From Monosporascus cannonballus (Eukaryota > Ascomycota > Sordariomycetes > Xylariales): a DNA stretch of 64,000 nt. Each line of letters opens with the position of its first letter. Within the stretch, counting starts at the first letter, position 1. Location: contig QJNS01000052.1 of the NCBI GenBank assembly GCA_004154925.1, forward strand, positions 248,001 to 312,000. Direction: 5' to 3'. The notes under the pieces are model-generated. The model did no database searches and was not told the origin of the DNA. It saw only the letters and a program-made list of their open reading frames with translations. Shown one piece after another: positions 47,615 through 59,823 of the stretch. Made by a program: the position numbers and the translations under genes.

Positions 47615-49979
47615 GGTGACCGAACCCCGATGACCAACAATAGCGACGTCCTTCTAGATTGATCCTCGATACTCGAACACTTTGGAGAGTGCGGCGTGGA
47701 TAGAGGGAAGAGCGATGTAATTATGCAGTGAGGATGCAACAGTAGGGTTCGATTTGTTCGCGGGCCGAGTCAACGCCGAAGCCGATCTTGACGCACTGGA
47801 CTTTTAGGCAGAAAAAAAGTCGGAGAGGAAGCGAAATGAATGGTTTATGAGCTTGACTAATAAAGTCAGATGAAGATGTTGTTGTGGATTGATGGGGTTT
47901 CGAAAGAGAGTAGAAGGAATGAGAAGGTCGAATGTTGCTTGACGAGGTGGTCGGAGAAAAGAAGAATTGAGATTGTTCCAAAGTGATTGTCGCTCGCCCG
48001 AGAAATCTCCAGGTACAGTAATGTCCACCGGTCCTAAGTCGTCAGCTCCTCCTTGTCGTTCGCTTATTGTTGTCATGCGTAAAGAGAGGTGTATGTGGAG
48101 GTGTGAGAGTGTGGGGGTATGTGTTGCGTTGCTTGGTGTAAGAAAACCCCCAGTGGACAAGAGGAAGTTTCAACTAAGGGTCCGGTATTGAGGCGAGTAA
48201 TGATAAGTACCTTCAGGTATGGACTGTTATTTGTCACCCTGGATTATCCGGGCATAAACGATCAGATTCAGGCAGCGACTAACCACCGTGTACCTCCTTC
48301 GATGGTCTGAGCTGTCCCGATATACCCAAGGCGATCGAACTTGGGGGAGACAGAGCCGACGGACAACAGAAAGTTTGAAAGAGCTGCCAGCCGCACCCGC
48401 TGCAAGTTAATAGAGGCGGTCAAGGCGCTTTCGATGTTGCCGCTTCTAACCACATACAGGTATGTATGCGATACATGCCACCACTCACCTAAGTGGAGGT
48501 GGAGCAGGCTGTTACTTACGTGGGTAGGTGTACTTGAGTAATAAGGTACCATAGGTGCACATGTACGGTATCTCGGTACGTCGATACCTACATACATACG
48601 CGTATGTGCCGTATAAGGTAAAGGGCCAGGAATGATGAGTTGGGCATTGACGCCAAGACCCCTAAACTCTCTAAGGCGACCAGGTGAACAACCCATCTGA
48701 TAGCTCAGCAACGGTATTGAGCTAATCAGACAAGCGCTTCTAAGTGGTCCATGACTCTCTGAACTTAGAGTTCTGATTGGCTGACTCTTTGCGGCTGATC
48801 ACAGAGCCAGTTGTTAGTTTTATTGTACTGTAACTAAGGCTCATGAAGACGAATCCAGCCGAGGTGCAGGAAGTCTCTTCCATACATCCCCTCGTGCCTG
48901 GGCATCTTCCTGGAAGGAAAAGGGACACAGCGGAAATGGAAATGTGCGTAACCAGAGTAATATGTACCTAGATAGAAGTAAGGTCCAGTTAAGGTACCTA
49001 GGTATATACTACCTATCTCGCTCTGCCAATTTTAGTGATGTAATGACGTCTAACTACAGCAAAGTTCAGCACATATGGTGAGCATCAACAACGGGCAGTT
49101 TAGAAATCACCTCAAAGCAGGGAAAGACGTCCCAATTATTAAACATTCATATATCCATTGTCGCTCTTGCTAAACTACAATACTGATTTACTCAACCGAG
49201 AATTTTATACTAAACACACAATTTGGCCCGCACCTCTTGGCTGATGCCCCCCACATGCCAATACCATAGCTCAGAGCTCTCCGCCAGCTGACCTCATCCA
49301 TATCGGACGCTTCGTTGCCTCAACCATGACAGGGGCTTGGTTCTAGGGTTATGCTCGCCCCTCTGGTATACAAGGAAACCAATCCGATCCAGAGAGGCCC
49401 TTGGCTTGCCCTTAGATTTGCTTGCATCGCTGCTAGCAGGGAAAGATTCAAACATGTAGCGGTAGATGCATGTGTCGCCCTCTGCAGAGATTACCGCGGC
49501 CCCAAGAAAGGATAGGTCAGTTGATGGTGTGTATTAGACCGAGTGGAAGCTTTCCGGTTGTACGGACGCCTCAGTCCAGGTAAATATCGGAGGATGAAGG
49601 TGCAAATCTCTTTCAGGGCGTTCGGTTGTAGCGAGGGACTATTAACAAAGGAAACGCCAAGGCAGGAGAGTATAACCTGGACTCGTTTTGTTTTTCTTTT
49701 GGAACTCAACCAGCCTTGGCAGAGGTGCGGATAGTGCCGAAGAACCGCTCTTTGATTGATGTATGTGTTTGTGTTTGTACTCAGTCATGAAGGGCCAAAG
49801 GGCTCTCCGATATTGGGGTTTGTTTTTTCCTGCACATTTTGCTTTTTCTTGTCGCACCCTTCCTTCATCGCTTCTATTGCCGGTGAATTAATGGACACAG
49901 TGGCCACAACCGTTGGGCGGACCATGAAGAGATGATATATTGGCCACAGTACGTGACGATTTTGTCCCTTTTTGGTTTG
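47615..49979. other. Intergenic region upstream of STS1
   Basis: About 2.4 kb. A minus-strand opening at 47,804-48,160 (MTTISERQGG start possible at about 48,076) has a plausible first exon but no clear continuation. 48,268-48,711 is open but featureless. The stretch 48,950-49,020 has several TACCTA/TAGGTA palindromic motifs common in Sordariomycete intergenic DNA. No gene is called. Confidence 0.4.
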
Positions 49980-52900
49980 CTAGGACGGCTTGCAGTCACT
50001 CATGGGAATAGAGTCTACTCGCTTCACCAGTCGTGTCATCTCACTGCTCTGAGTATCATCCGTGCCCGAGCGTTTGTGCCTTGGCGATCTGGGCAGCTGG
50101 GTCCTTTGTGACTGTGCTTCTTCCATGTCTCTCGACGCTCCATCTAGGCCAAGCCTCCTATTGGTAGATGCCCGTTGTCCAGGAGTCGACCCCCATGGGG
50201 AAGTCGAGGGGTTTGTATTCGTTTTAAGCTGACGACTACCGGATGCTTTCTGGCTCGATAAGGTAGGTTGGAAGGGAGAGACTTCAGATGAATGGGTTGC
50301 CATTGTGTCCAAAGCTACTTGTGCGCGACTTGGGGTATCTCCAACTCGTGGCGTCGAGGCCGTGCTACGGCATTCCATGGCTACATTGAGTGTCGACTGA
50401 GATGGGCTGGGCTCCTGGCCCAAGGCGCCGGAAGTCTTTCGCAGCAAGTGTGGTGGCAGAGGTGCTGCTCTCGGCCGAGTAGAGCTAGTGCAAGGTTGGC
50501 TCTGGTTAGTTGCATCTCCTAGCGGCATTCGTCCGGCCTTACGAACTCCGGTAGCGTTCATGGATTCTTCCAGACTCCTTTGGAGACGCTGCTGGAATGA
50601 GAGGCTTTCACCTGGTTTCATGCTGGTAGCCTTCTCTGTATGCTGTTGGGGCTTGCATACCACCAGAGGCTGGGGTTTCTGGTGCCAATCCTCCTCTGCT
50701 TCATCAATGAAATCCCAGCCAGATACAGACCTACTCTGTTGAGCAGTAACCCCGCGGTCTGGCGCATTCTTTGGCTCGGAAAGAAGTGCTTGAGTTCCCA
50801 CGGACGCAGAGTCGGTCTTTTGATAGTCCGTTTTAGTTGCCGTTACAACATTCGGAGGTCTTGTCTGGGCCGCTGGTACTCCAGCCGAAGGTGTCCGTTC
50901 TGTACGGGCACTATCTGCCGCCAAGGTAGGATATTTGACGTCCTCTTGTGGCTGATCATCGTACAGAAATTTTGCTTGGTCCACAGTCTTCTTCGTGATG
51001 GCCTCGTAACTGTATGGCGACGGCTGTGGTGCTAGTGGCGTAGAGGGGCCTCGACCATACGGATCGCACTTCGAAATATCTCGATGATTTCCTATCCTCA
51101 CTAAGTCGTTGAGTTCTCTAACTTCATCAGGGCAAGATTGCTCGGAGTCGCGCAGACAGAGGATATCCCAGGGTGAGCGGACAATGCGATTGCCGCCATG
51201 CACAATGTTGTAATACACCACTCTGAGCACTGACTGCTTTGCATCCCATCCAAGACGATTGTACTCTTCAATTCGCCCGAGGCGTACCCAGGCAATTTGG
51301 AAAGGAGCATACTCCTTGATTTTTGCTTGTGCCGGTGGTACGCATTGTGCCAGTTCAAGGTGAGGCACGATATCGTGTGATAGCTTCATCATCTCCGCAT
51401 AGACACTCGCCGGTAGATGATAGAGGAACCTTAAAGCATCTTGCGAGATACGTCCCTGAAGAGACTTGGCCTCTGTAGTCTTCAGATTCAAAAAAGCCGT
51501 TTCAAGCGACGTAGAGGCGGGAGGGCGAACACCGCCTGATTGATCCTGGGACGTTGTCTTCGATCCCGAAGAATCCTCAGAAATAGTCAAGGTAGAAGCT
51601 TCGATTTCATCGGCGGGGGCTTCAACGATGGGTGCAGCATTCATAGCCTCGACCTCGCCACTCGTCGGAGATCCCGCTCCAGCGCTCCGTACCGACGACG
51701 TCACTAGGTCCACGCCCATAAGATCATCCATATAGGAGCGACGTATAGTCTTAACCTCAGCACAATCAGAGAGATCTATCAGATTTTCTGATATGCTTTC
51801 ACTAGCGAATGCGGGTAACGGGACTATCGAAGAGGCCTGTCCTCGTAGATCTTTCGGCTCTTCTTCGTGGGATGTTATATCGACGATAAGGTCAGGGGTC
51901 CGGGTTTTCTTGGCAGCACAATGCTCTCGGGGTGGGGCTATGGTTATTTTATCCTCTTCAGGTTGGGCTAATCCGACCGAAGCAGACGCGCCAGAAGATG
52001 TATCGACTGTTTGTACTTGACCCGTGCTCGGTAGATTATCAGGTATTCCGCTGGGCTGTACATCACTAGGAACATCTGCTTCTGTTTCCTGCTCGAAGAT
52101 TGCCGCAGTCGAGCCAGCTCGTTGTTTCCTTTGTTGCTTGACTACTTTCTCAAAGTCGCGTGCAGCTGAGATATTGTCAAACCGGATATCACTGGTTCGG
52201 ATGTCGCTTCCTGGTTTATCTTGCCAACGTACAATGACTAGGCTACCATTAACGAAGGGTAAAAGTAGTCTTCGAATGTCCTTTCTTGTCACTCGTTCTC
52301 CGACAATCAGCTCCCAGATAACGATGGGCTGCTGGGCCAATTCGTAGACAGAAACTCGACCAAAGCCTTTTTGTACCTGCCCATTGGCTTGGTACTGGAG
52401 GACCACCTCGGCCTGGAAGAAATACTCACCCGCCTGTACAGGAGTGACAGAAACCCCAGACTGCTTAGTTTGATGTGTAGAGGCCGGTAACTGAGTAGTA
52501 TTTGTGTGGGATGGGACTGCGCTTCCATGGCTTTGAGGAGTGTTCGGCGGACCGCGAAGATGCGGAGGTAGCCACCCATTAGATTTAGGGGTGTCATGAA
52601 CCTCAGTGGCCTTAGAAGTCCTAGAAGTGGGCTTCTTAGTTTCAGCGGCCCCGTTGGTAGCCTGCGGTGAAACGATATCCGAGGAGGCTTTCCCGTTAAG
52701 GTGCGTTGTCGGCAGAGTAGGACGCGGATGGGGAGGTAAATCCGCGGTAGGCCTATAGGGGACTGCGCGAGGTGGTGCAGGTTGCACAGTCGCAGGCTGT
52801 TCCCGACTGGGTGCAGGAGTTACTCCATTCGGGTTCGCGTCTACTGTACTCAGCTCTTTCTGGCCAGGTCCCCACCGCTTTACAGGCATTCCTGGGACAT

Positions 52901-53674
52901 GTAGGCCTCCCAGGGATGAGACATCATAGCCAGGGGGAACAGATTCCATCGTCCGTCTAGACCGTTGAGAGTTTAGCGAGCGGTAACTGGGCTGCCTGCT
53001 AATCTATCAACGGACCGTACAGCGGGAGTAAAGGTGGAGGTATCGACTCACAATGGATCATACAATGGGAATCGTCTAGCCCAAGAAGCTGCGCCCTGGA
53101 ATCGTCTACGATCTGGAGCGGAGAAGCTGCGGGCGGGATTAGACTGCCCATTGTGCAAGCTGGCTTGCTTCTGCCGATGCAGATTCCCGTCTTCAATACT
53201 ATCCAGGTTCTTCACTGCGTGATAGTCGTCGTCATGGAACACTCCTTCTTTGATGGCGTCTGTCTTTATTAGTACTGAACTTGACGTGACGTGGACTCAG
53301 ACGGAGGACTGCGAGGAAATATCACTTACTTCGGTACATCTCAGCCAGCCCATTCGAAGTACCTAGCCGAGTCTGAGATGCTTCGGTTTGTTCGTTATGT
53401 GACGACTGAGGAGGCAAGCCTTGGCGGCGGCCGTGCTTGCCCCCATCGTCTGTGGCGAGATCCTCGAGTCGTCCGACACCAAGGTCGCTCTATTCAGAGG
53501 GGAAGAAGTTAGTTATCAAATACTGAAGATCCCCAGTCATATGGATCAAGACGCTCCTTGGAATGGCATTATGTGAAAATAAATCAGACTTACCATCATA
53601 GCATCGAGAACTAAAGGATCTATAGTCTCGCTAGGCTGTGGAACACCCACATGATCATTCTTCGGATTACCCAT
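49980..53674 (-). CDS. Large disordered fungal protein; complement(join(49980..52956,53052..53274,53330..53489,53594..53674))
   Basis: 1,146-aa model in four exons whose lengths sum to a multiple of three. Introns of 104, 55 and 95 bp have GTAAGT, GTAAGT and GTGAGT donors, and the first ends GATAACTAAC...GAATAG. It starts MGNPKNDHVGVPQPSE. After a variable N-terminus comes MESVPPGYDVSSLGGL and a repeated PPHL motif (WLPPHLRG and, late, PLPPHLLRK). A folded segment of roughly 100 residues (VQAGEYFFQAEVVLQY to SLVIVRWQDKPGSDIRTSDIRF) looks beta-rich. A second, helical segment contains PASVYAEMMKLSHDIVPHL and PFQIAWVRLGRI. The rest is Ser/Pro/Gln-rich. I do not recognise the family. A nuclear or regulatory role is only a guess from composition. 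Exon 4 alone gives a 989-aa frame. Confidence 0.7.
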
Positions 53675-56359
53675 AGCTCCTCTAATTAGTATTACTGATT
53701 TTGTTAAGACAGCGGCGATGTAATTTGACCAAGTTCGCCCGATCGTAGGGGAGTGGTCACTAGAGGAGACAAGGATCAATATTCTTTAAAACTCTCGGTG
53801 TCACCTATACCGATTCTCAAGTAGTGAAGGTGACTGCGGTTGCTCGTCTGGCTGCTCTAATGAGAGATGCATCGAAATAGGATGACGAGTGCCCCAAGTG
53901 AGCTGCGGCCCGTCAAGTGGCTCTACCTGTGTAGCCGTGATCTTCAGTATGGATCTAAGGTTATGGTAGGAAACGATGCGATAGACTGTGCAGATGATGA
54001 ATGACGATATAATGAGGTCGAGCTGGGGTGACCGGGGTAGGTGCGAGTTGGAGTAAGGGGAAAAGAAACAGGTGTACAGGCAAAGGCTAAAATGATTCCA
54101 AGGGAAGGACGGCTTTAAGTTTCAGATTGCTGCACGGCAGGTGTAACTGGTCGTCAGGGCGATATAGCGGGAAGATGTCGCCATGAGTGTAGGTGCATGT
54201 ATACGACTTCGCATGTGTAAAGATAAAGAGCATTCACCTCGACTTAATATTTGGGCCAGTGTGTAACTTGGCCTAGAGAATAATTAACAAGACTTGCAAG
54301 GTCGTGGTGAAACGCTGGCAAACAAACTAATAGATCGAAGGTAGACAGACTAAGCTGTTGCAATATTATGAGTAGGACAGAAAACACTGGGGGTAGTTAG
54401 GTAAGCAGGATATCTTTTGACAGCAGAGCAGAAAAGATGGGTGGCTCTGTGCCTAAGGCTAGGGTCTTGAAAAGAACTAAGATCGAGGAGGCTTATATCG
54501 CCTATGAGGCTATATCGACGATGAGGCTTATATCGACGACAGAAGGCTTACATTGATGAAAAATCAGATATCGACGCCAATGGCATGCCAGACAGAGGTA
54601 AATACAGGCTGGCAGGCACATATTAGCCCATGGCCTCCGGTATACATCCAGTAAACAGGCAGATGTCTATTCCCAGACAAAAGGGTCTATTGCTTACCCT
54701 CCTGGTTAACGTTTCTTCAATACGGAACGCACATTATGTAGCGGTACAACATATATACGTGTCCATAGCTATTATATCGCTATTATCTTCCATTTAAGAT
54801 TGTGCGACCGCCGGATATCATGATCTTAGTTAAGGGGTAGGCTACTTCTGGATCAAACCTGCGTATTTTACTTCTAACAGCTAGCTTTCATCATAAACAA
54901 AACATAATTCGACCGTTCCCAGAAAGGACCGCGTTAAACACCCTACATATTAGAACAGTCATTCCCTTGTTCTAGTCTGGAGTCGAGCACCAATAATAAA
55001 TCTGAAACATCTTGGTTATATGTGCAAGTTATTTAATTATCTCTCGGTTAATACCGATGAGAGGACTTGGATAGAAACACGCCTTACCAGATGAAACATA
55101 TATAATAGTCATTGTATGATAATATAGGAGAATCCAAGTCAAATATATTAGAATTTGGTCCCAGTTCATCGGAAGCCCTTTTGATAGATGTGAATATGGC
55201 ATTGGAGTAACATATCTTCGTGAGCCTGGTTCGTATGATGCCCGCAAGCATCTGAAACCACCAGCAGGTTCCATTAGCGAGTTTAAGGTTCTTTGATCCA
55301 GCAGTACAAGGATTGCCTTAACGGCAATATATAACATATACCTAGCCTTAGGTCCTTCATAGTTTCAACACTATTCTCTAGTCTACTTCATCAATTCACA
55401 TCCTACTCCGCAACATTGGGAGGGGACTTTCAAAAGTTATGAAAGACGGGATGCGATAGCAGTTATTCAACATGCCGCCCGTTAGATACGATTATCTTCT
55501 TTGTTTCCTCAATATGGGGCACAGTGTAATCCCGTCAATGTTGCCTGAGTTACGTAAGTGTGGAATGAAATAGATCAACCAATAGGAGTTTTGATGTGGC
55601 ACACAGGGGATGAAGCCGGCTGATTTCCGGGGTCCTTTATGGTGTGACAAATGTACACGTTCAGTAACCCTCCAAAGTCTATCTAGGTATGATCCAACGG
55701 TTTGTATTCAAAAAGTGGTAGTCAATGTGCGTTGCCAGCATGTAAGCCACCACATGGTGGGCGAGGCGATAAAAGCGACGCAACATCTCAGAACAGTACG
55801 ACATTAGGCACCCATACGTAGACAGATCTGGGCATCTTGACCCTGTAACCTCACTTCTCAGCTTCACCGTAAATACTGCATCGTTTTCGGCTGCATAGCA
55901 ACTGAAAAACACTCTCGTGAAACTGTCAGTAGCGTGGTGGTCCACTTAGGCGAGGAAAGATGAGCCCAAACATCCAAGCCTGCTGAACCCAATATATACA
56001 TGTGCTCTCAGGAACCGACGTGAACCACACAAGCTTCAGATGACAGGTACTTTCAACTGACGAAATATCGGTGATTTTTTGCCATGTTATGATTCCCTTA
56101 CGTCGTCGCCAACTCCATATGCATCGGGAGCCTTCTACCGGTGATATCTTCTTCCCCAGGCATACTATCTGCAATATCCTAGCCGCCAACTCCTCTACAA
56201 CCCCTCGTATATCCTTTGTCATAAATCAGGTACAGAACTGTGTTCCATCTCTTTACGACCCTGTCTTCACTTCGCCACTTCAATTTGGCACCTAATACCT
56301 GACATCAAAACTATAGCGTATGCATTATTACACTAAGAAGGCATCGACTTACGCATGCC
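53675..56359. other. Long intergenic region with a short tandem repeat
   Basis: About 2.7 kb without a supportable gene. 54,487-54,560 has four imperfect GAGGCTTATATCGACGA-type units. Openings at 55,029-55,337 and 55,679-56,222 (minus) lack motifs. It probably contains divergent promoters for the flanking genes. Confidence 0.45.
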
Positions 56360-58053
56360 ATGTCTACATCTCGCATAGCCGAGCTGTCTTCTAGAATCGC
56401 CGACAGCACGGCTATACTGAACGACTCCTTCGTAGCCAACCATCTACCAACGCTGACTAGTGCTCAGACCCAAGGACTACCTGATGAACAACTGGGTAAG
56501 CAAACTTTTGACCACGTACGAGCAGCCAGACTAGCCATCGAACAGGCCGACGGGCTCCTCAGCCAGCATGTCATCACCCGCTTCCGCCTAGCCCACTCCT
56601 TCCTCGTCGGCGGCGAGGGCCACGTTCGGGGAGATAGCAGCCATCAGTGGATTAAGCGAAACCAACGTCCGTCAAAGCATCCGCCACGCCATGGTGAGGG
56701 ACATCTTCCAAGCACCGCGGTCGGGCGCCATCTCCCATATCTCGGTGTCGCGCCTCCTGGCCGAGGACCCGGTCATCCGCGACTGGGTGTGCGCTAGTCG
56801 CGAGGGGTTTTAGCCAGCTACCTCCCAGACATGTAATGCTATGGCGCGCTTCGCGGGATCTGAGGAGCTGAACCAGACGGGAAGTAGAAGACTCTCCATC
56901 CTTCATTGCCTGGTCAAGGTGCCTAGCATAGTCTGCAGGGGTTTACCTTGGCCAACGGGATAGACAAGTCGATATATGAGGTTCTGGGGCGGGATCCCGA
57001 GCGTGCCCGCCGGTTCGGAAACGCTATGCGGTCTTTTACCGAAGGTACCGGCCTCGGCCTGTCGCATATAGCAGACAACTTCGCGTGGGGAGAGCTTGGC
57101 GATGCGACTATGGTAGATGTACGTGTCGAACCCTTGTGCCTCCCGCTGGCTGCAAAAGCAGATCAGGTTATTCTCGGGCGCGCTTGTTAACAGGGCACGG
57201 GTAGGTGGTTCGCAACGCTTCGTCTGCTTCGCGATCGTAGCTAAATCCCCATCCGTGTCGTTTATAGTACAAGACCTCGAAGCCGTCGTTTTTTAGCGGC
57301 ACAAAAAGATATACCACAAAACATTGCCGGCGGCGTCAAGTTCATAGCTCACGACTTCTTAACAGAGCAGCCGGTGAAGGGTGCTGATGTGTATTTCTTT
57401 TCGCTGGATCATACATAACTGGTCCTATAAGTATTGCATAAAGATCGTGCGGAACCTCATCCCGGCACTCAAACCAGGGGCAAAGATCATCATCAACGAT
57501 AACGTCCTGCTAAAGCTAGGGCAGATGTCTAGGTGGCAAGGGAACCGCCTAAGGCATATCTATTCCTAAACCACTTCTAATTATTCTGTGATTCGTACCT
57601 GAGCCGAATGTCTCGTTCCTCCTTCCCCTCCATCACACTTACTAGGGAGCAGATACAGCTCTTGAGGGGTATATTGACTTGTAGGAAGCTCGGAAGCGTT
57701 GATCCCACTTGCTGTGGGCGATCCACTGATATAAGGCTCCAGAGCTCCGGAGGGATCAACGTTGTTCCGTATATTGCTGCCCAACGGAAAAGGGGGCCCT
57801 GCGACACCCTCTCCAAGACCCACCAGAGCTCACACGCCTCACTAGAAGTAAGCTAATGCATCTTTCTTGCAGGTCTATGGATCTCACGATGACAGAGATT
57901 CAGAACTCTCACGAGCGGGAACTGGAAGACTGGGTGGAGCTACTCAAGTGGGCCGACCGTGGCTTTGAGCGCCACTCGGCAACACAGTCCAGAGGCTTCA
58001 ATCTGCGGCTCATTGTAGCCGTGTGGAAGGAGGTGACTGTTTATCAGATGTAA
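56360..58053 (+). pseudogene. O-methyltransferase (COMT-like, fungal secondary-metabolism type), decayed
   Basis: SAM-dependent O-methyltransferase remnant. Readable in order: an N-terminal dimerisation region (MSTSRIAELSSRIADS to LLSQHVITRFRLAHS); after a frameshift near 56,618, a winged-helix part (TFGEIAAISGLSETNVRQ, SRLLAEDPVIRDWV); a TAG stop at about 56,812 where Trp is expected; then DKSIYEVLGRDPERARRFG and MVDV; a second shift; GGSQ and VSFIVQDLEAVV of the SAM site; FRWIIHNWSYKYC and ALKPGAKIIINDN of the catalytic/His region; and, after a 319-bp gap (57,554-57,872, ending CTTGCAG), the C-terminus SMDLTMTEIQNSHERE to IVAVWKE. Several breaks cannot be explained by introns, so it is non-functional. 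The type resembles sterigmatocystin-like OMTs. No polyketide or peptide synthase lies in the window. Confidence 0.83.
57554..57872 (+). other. Insert or long intron within the OMT remnant
   Basis: Separates codons ...NRLR and SMDLTM of the methyltransferase; removing it restores the frame. It has a GC (not GT) at the left edge and TTGCAG at the right, so it could be a GC-AG intron, though 319 bp is long for this genome. A minus-strand open reading at 57,581-57,823 inside it is Gly/Pro/Ser-rich and not recognised. Confidence 0.4.
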
Positions 58054-58259
58054 AAAGGTCTTTCCACTAATCTCAGAGTGCTTCCTCTATCGGTATTCCA
58101 GAAGTCCCCTATTCCTATTCCTATTCCTCTAGTAATACGGGCTATAGGGGCTGACAAACCCCTCACAAGAGACTCTAGTCTACCGAAGTGGCAGTTAAAT
58201 ACGAAGTTTCCAACCGTACAAACCATAAAGCTCTTCAAGTGATCTAACGTGAGCTATCT

Positions 58260-58832
58260 TTACGTTGCTACGATTTTGTTTTGTTTCGGCACAGTCACCT
58301 CGTCCCCCTTGACCCGTCTTCTAGCATCAGGCATCCATCGATATGCTTCTGGGTTATTGTATGCCGCCGTCCAGCTATCATGCATCAGGTCTGGATACCG
58401 GGTGAACCGGATCTCAGGGGTTCCAGCTTTCGTCAGGGCGTCAACCATCTGCTTAGACGCCTTGAAGGGGATGATATCATCCAGAGCACCATGATGCACC
58501 CTGTAGGATTAGGTCAGCAGCTGTCACGAGAGCTTGCAGTTAGGTCTTGCTCACCAGTGCGGGACATGCTTGATATGGATGACTCGGAGACTGTCACCGC
58601 CGCCGCAGATAGGCATGAGACTAGCAAAGCAATACGGAGTGTGCATCGCGAGATCCCACGGCCATGTACTTGTCGGGTCCGACTCGTATGCCGGAGGTAA
58701 TGACACATAGTGCTCGTGACCGAATGGCGCATTGGACGTACGTTGGTCGAAGAAGTCGAATGATATATGCTGGGTCTTCGCATGTTCATATCCGGGGTCT
58801 TTTACTCTGCTACAGGTGCTACTTGTCGCCAT
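58260..58832 (-). CDS. Truncated alpha/beta hydrolase (esterase/predicted-peptidase type); complement(join(58260..58500,58555..58832))
   Basis: 172 aa in two exons; the 54-bp intron (GTGAGC...CTGAC...CTACAG) restores VPHWVHHGALDD and the frame closes. The N-terminus has FGHEHYVSLPPAYESDP, the entry strand of this family, but reads STWPWDLAMHTPYCFASLMPICGGG. Here the segment normally between WPLVLFLHG and GTWxLAL, which includes the oxyanion loop and the G-x-S-x-G nucleophile elbow, is absent. The C-terminus keeps the acid (GALDDIIPFKASKQM) and the histidine (YPDLMHDSWTAAY). The family is usually nearer 250 aa. So an in-frame internal deletion left an open but probably inactive protein. It lies convergent to the OMT pseudogene. 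Start ATG at 58,830-58,832; upstream frame also open. Confidence 0.72.
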
Positions 58833-59823
58833 GATTACCTTGGTTGGGATTCCTCTTGGCCCGCGCTTTGCTCGATGGAAATCGTGCAATGAATTTGGGT
58901 TGATATCTGCGTCGTCTCTAAGGATGCGTCCGTTCGCAGATATATTGTCGGTCATGATGACGTTCTGGTGAAGTGGTGTGCCCTTGCCAAAGACAACACT
59001 TAAGTAACTCTCGTTGCATCACAGATCCGGAAGTGATTAACTACTGTACGCGTATTTTCCAACGGCATATGGGATGTCCTCTAACGAGTAAAGGCGGTAG
59101 AGAAGGCCGATACAGGAGTAAATTATGAGGTCATTGACAGTGGCGACACTACATTTTGGTCCATGACTTACAAGAACCACTCCGCGTCGGTGACCTCAAG
59201 TCGCAAGGAGCCGTCGGTCGCGATAGTCGATGAAAAGACTTCTTCAGAAAGAGATCAGACGGTTCGTGTGGTCTTTCCCGATATTGCAGGTTCATCTAAC
59301 ACAGAGTACAGTGGGCGTCAAGAGTCTCTCCAATACGCTTAAATTATATGTGTGCAGCCGAGTCGACCTATGAGTTCAGTGAGGTTGAAGTGTTATTGAT
59401 TACCTATCCAAATCCCCCCGGAAGCCTGGGAGCCGCACCTAATGATGACTAGCGCTACACTTACTGTAACATAATAGTGGTAGTGGTAGTCGCTGGCTGG
59501 GGCTGCTCGGCCCCTTACATGCCTAATGGGCTGCTTGGCAGATCGGTAGGGCTTGGAAGGTCTGTGCCCAGTGGGCTGGGATGCTGATTTGGCAATGCAG
59601 GTGTTGCCGCGCCAACTACCAAAATAGCAGGACCAACCGTTCGCATCTTCGAAACTGGACTTAGCCATTTGCAGAAAAATATATTTTAACTACCGAGCAG
59701 AAAGACGTCAGGCCATTGTCAACAGCGTCTCGTCCCCCGTTTCTCCTTTAATTTTGAAACCGCAAATTGAGGGAGTGCAGTCAATCAATACCAGATTACC
59801 GCAAGCCGAAAATCGCAGTCCGG
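58833..59823. other. Intergenic region with a possible exon remnant
   Basis: About 1 kb. Plus-strand 59,084-59,340 stays open (with VNYEVIDSGDTTFWSM and TVRVVFPDI) and looks coding, but I cannot identify it or find its other exons; it may be debris. The final 150 bp should hold the promoter of the coiled-coil gene. Confidence 0.4.

Noticed and set aside
49491..49857. Overlapping 63-72 codon ORFs downstream of the 1,146-aa gene
   Set aside because: No motif, no splice context, and conflicting frames; treated as intergenic.
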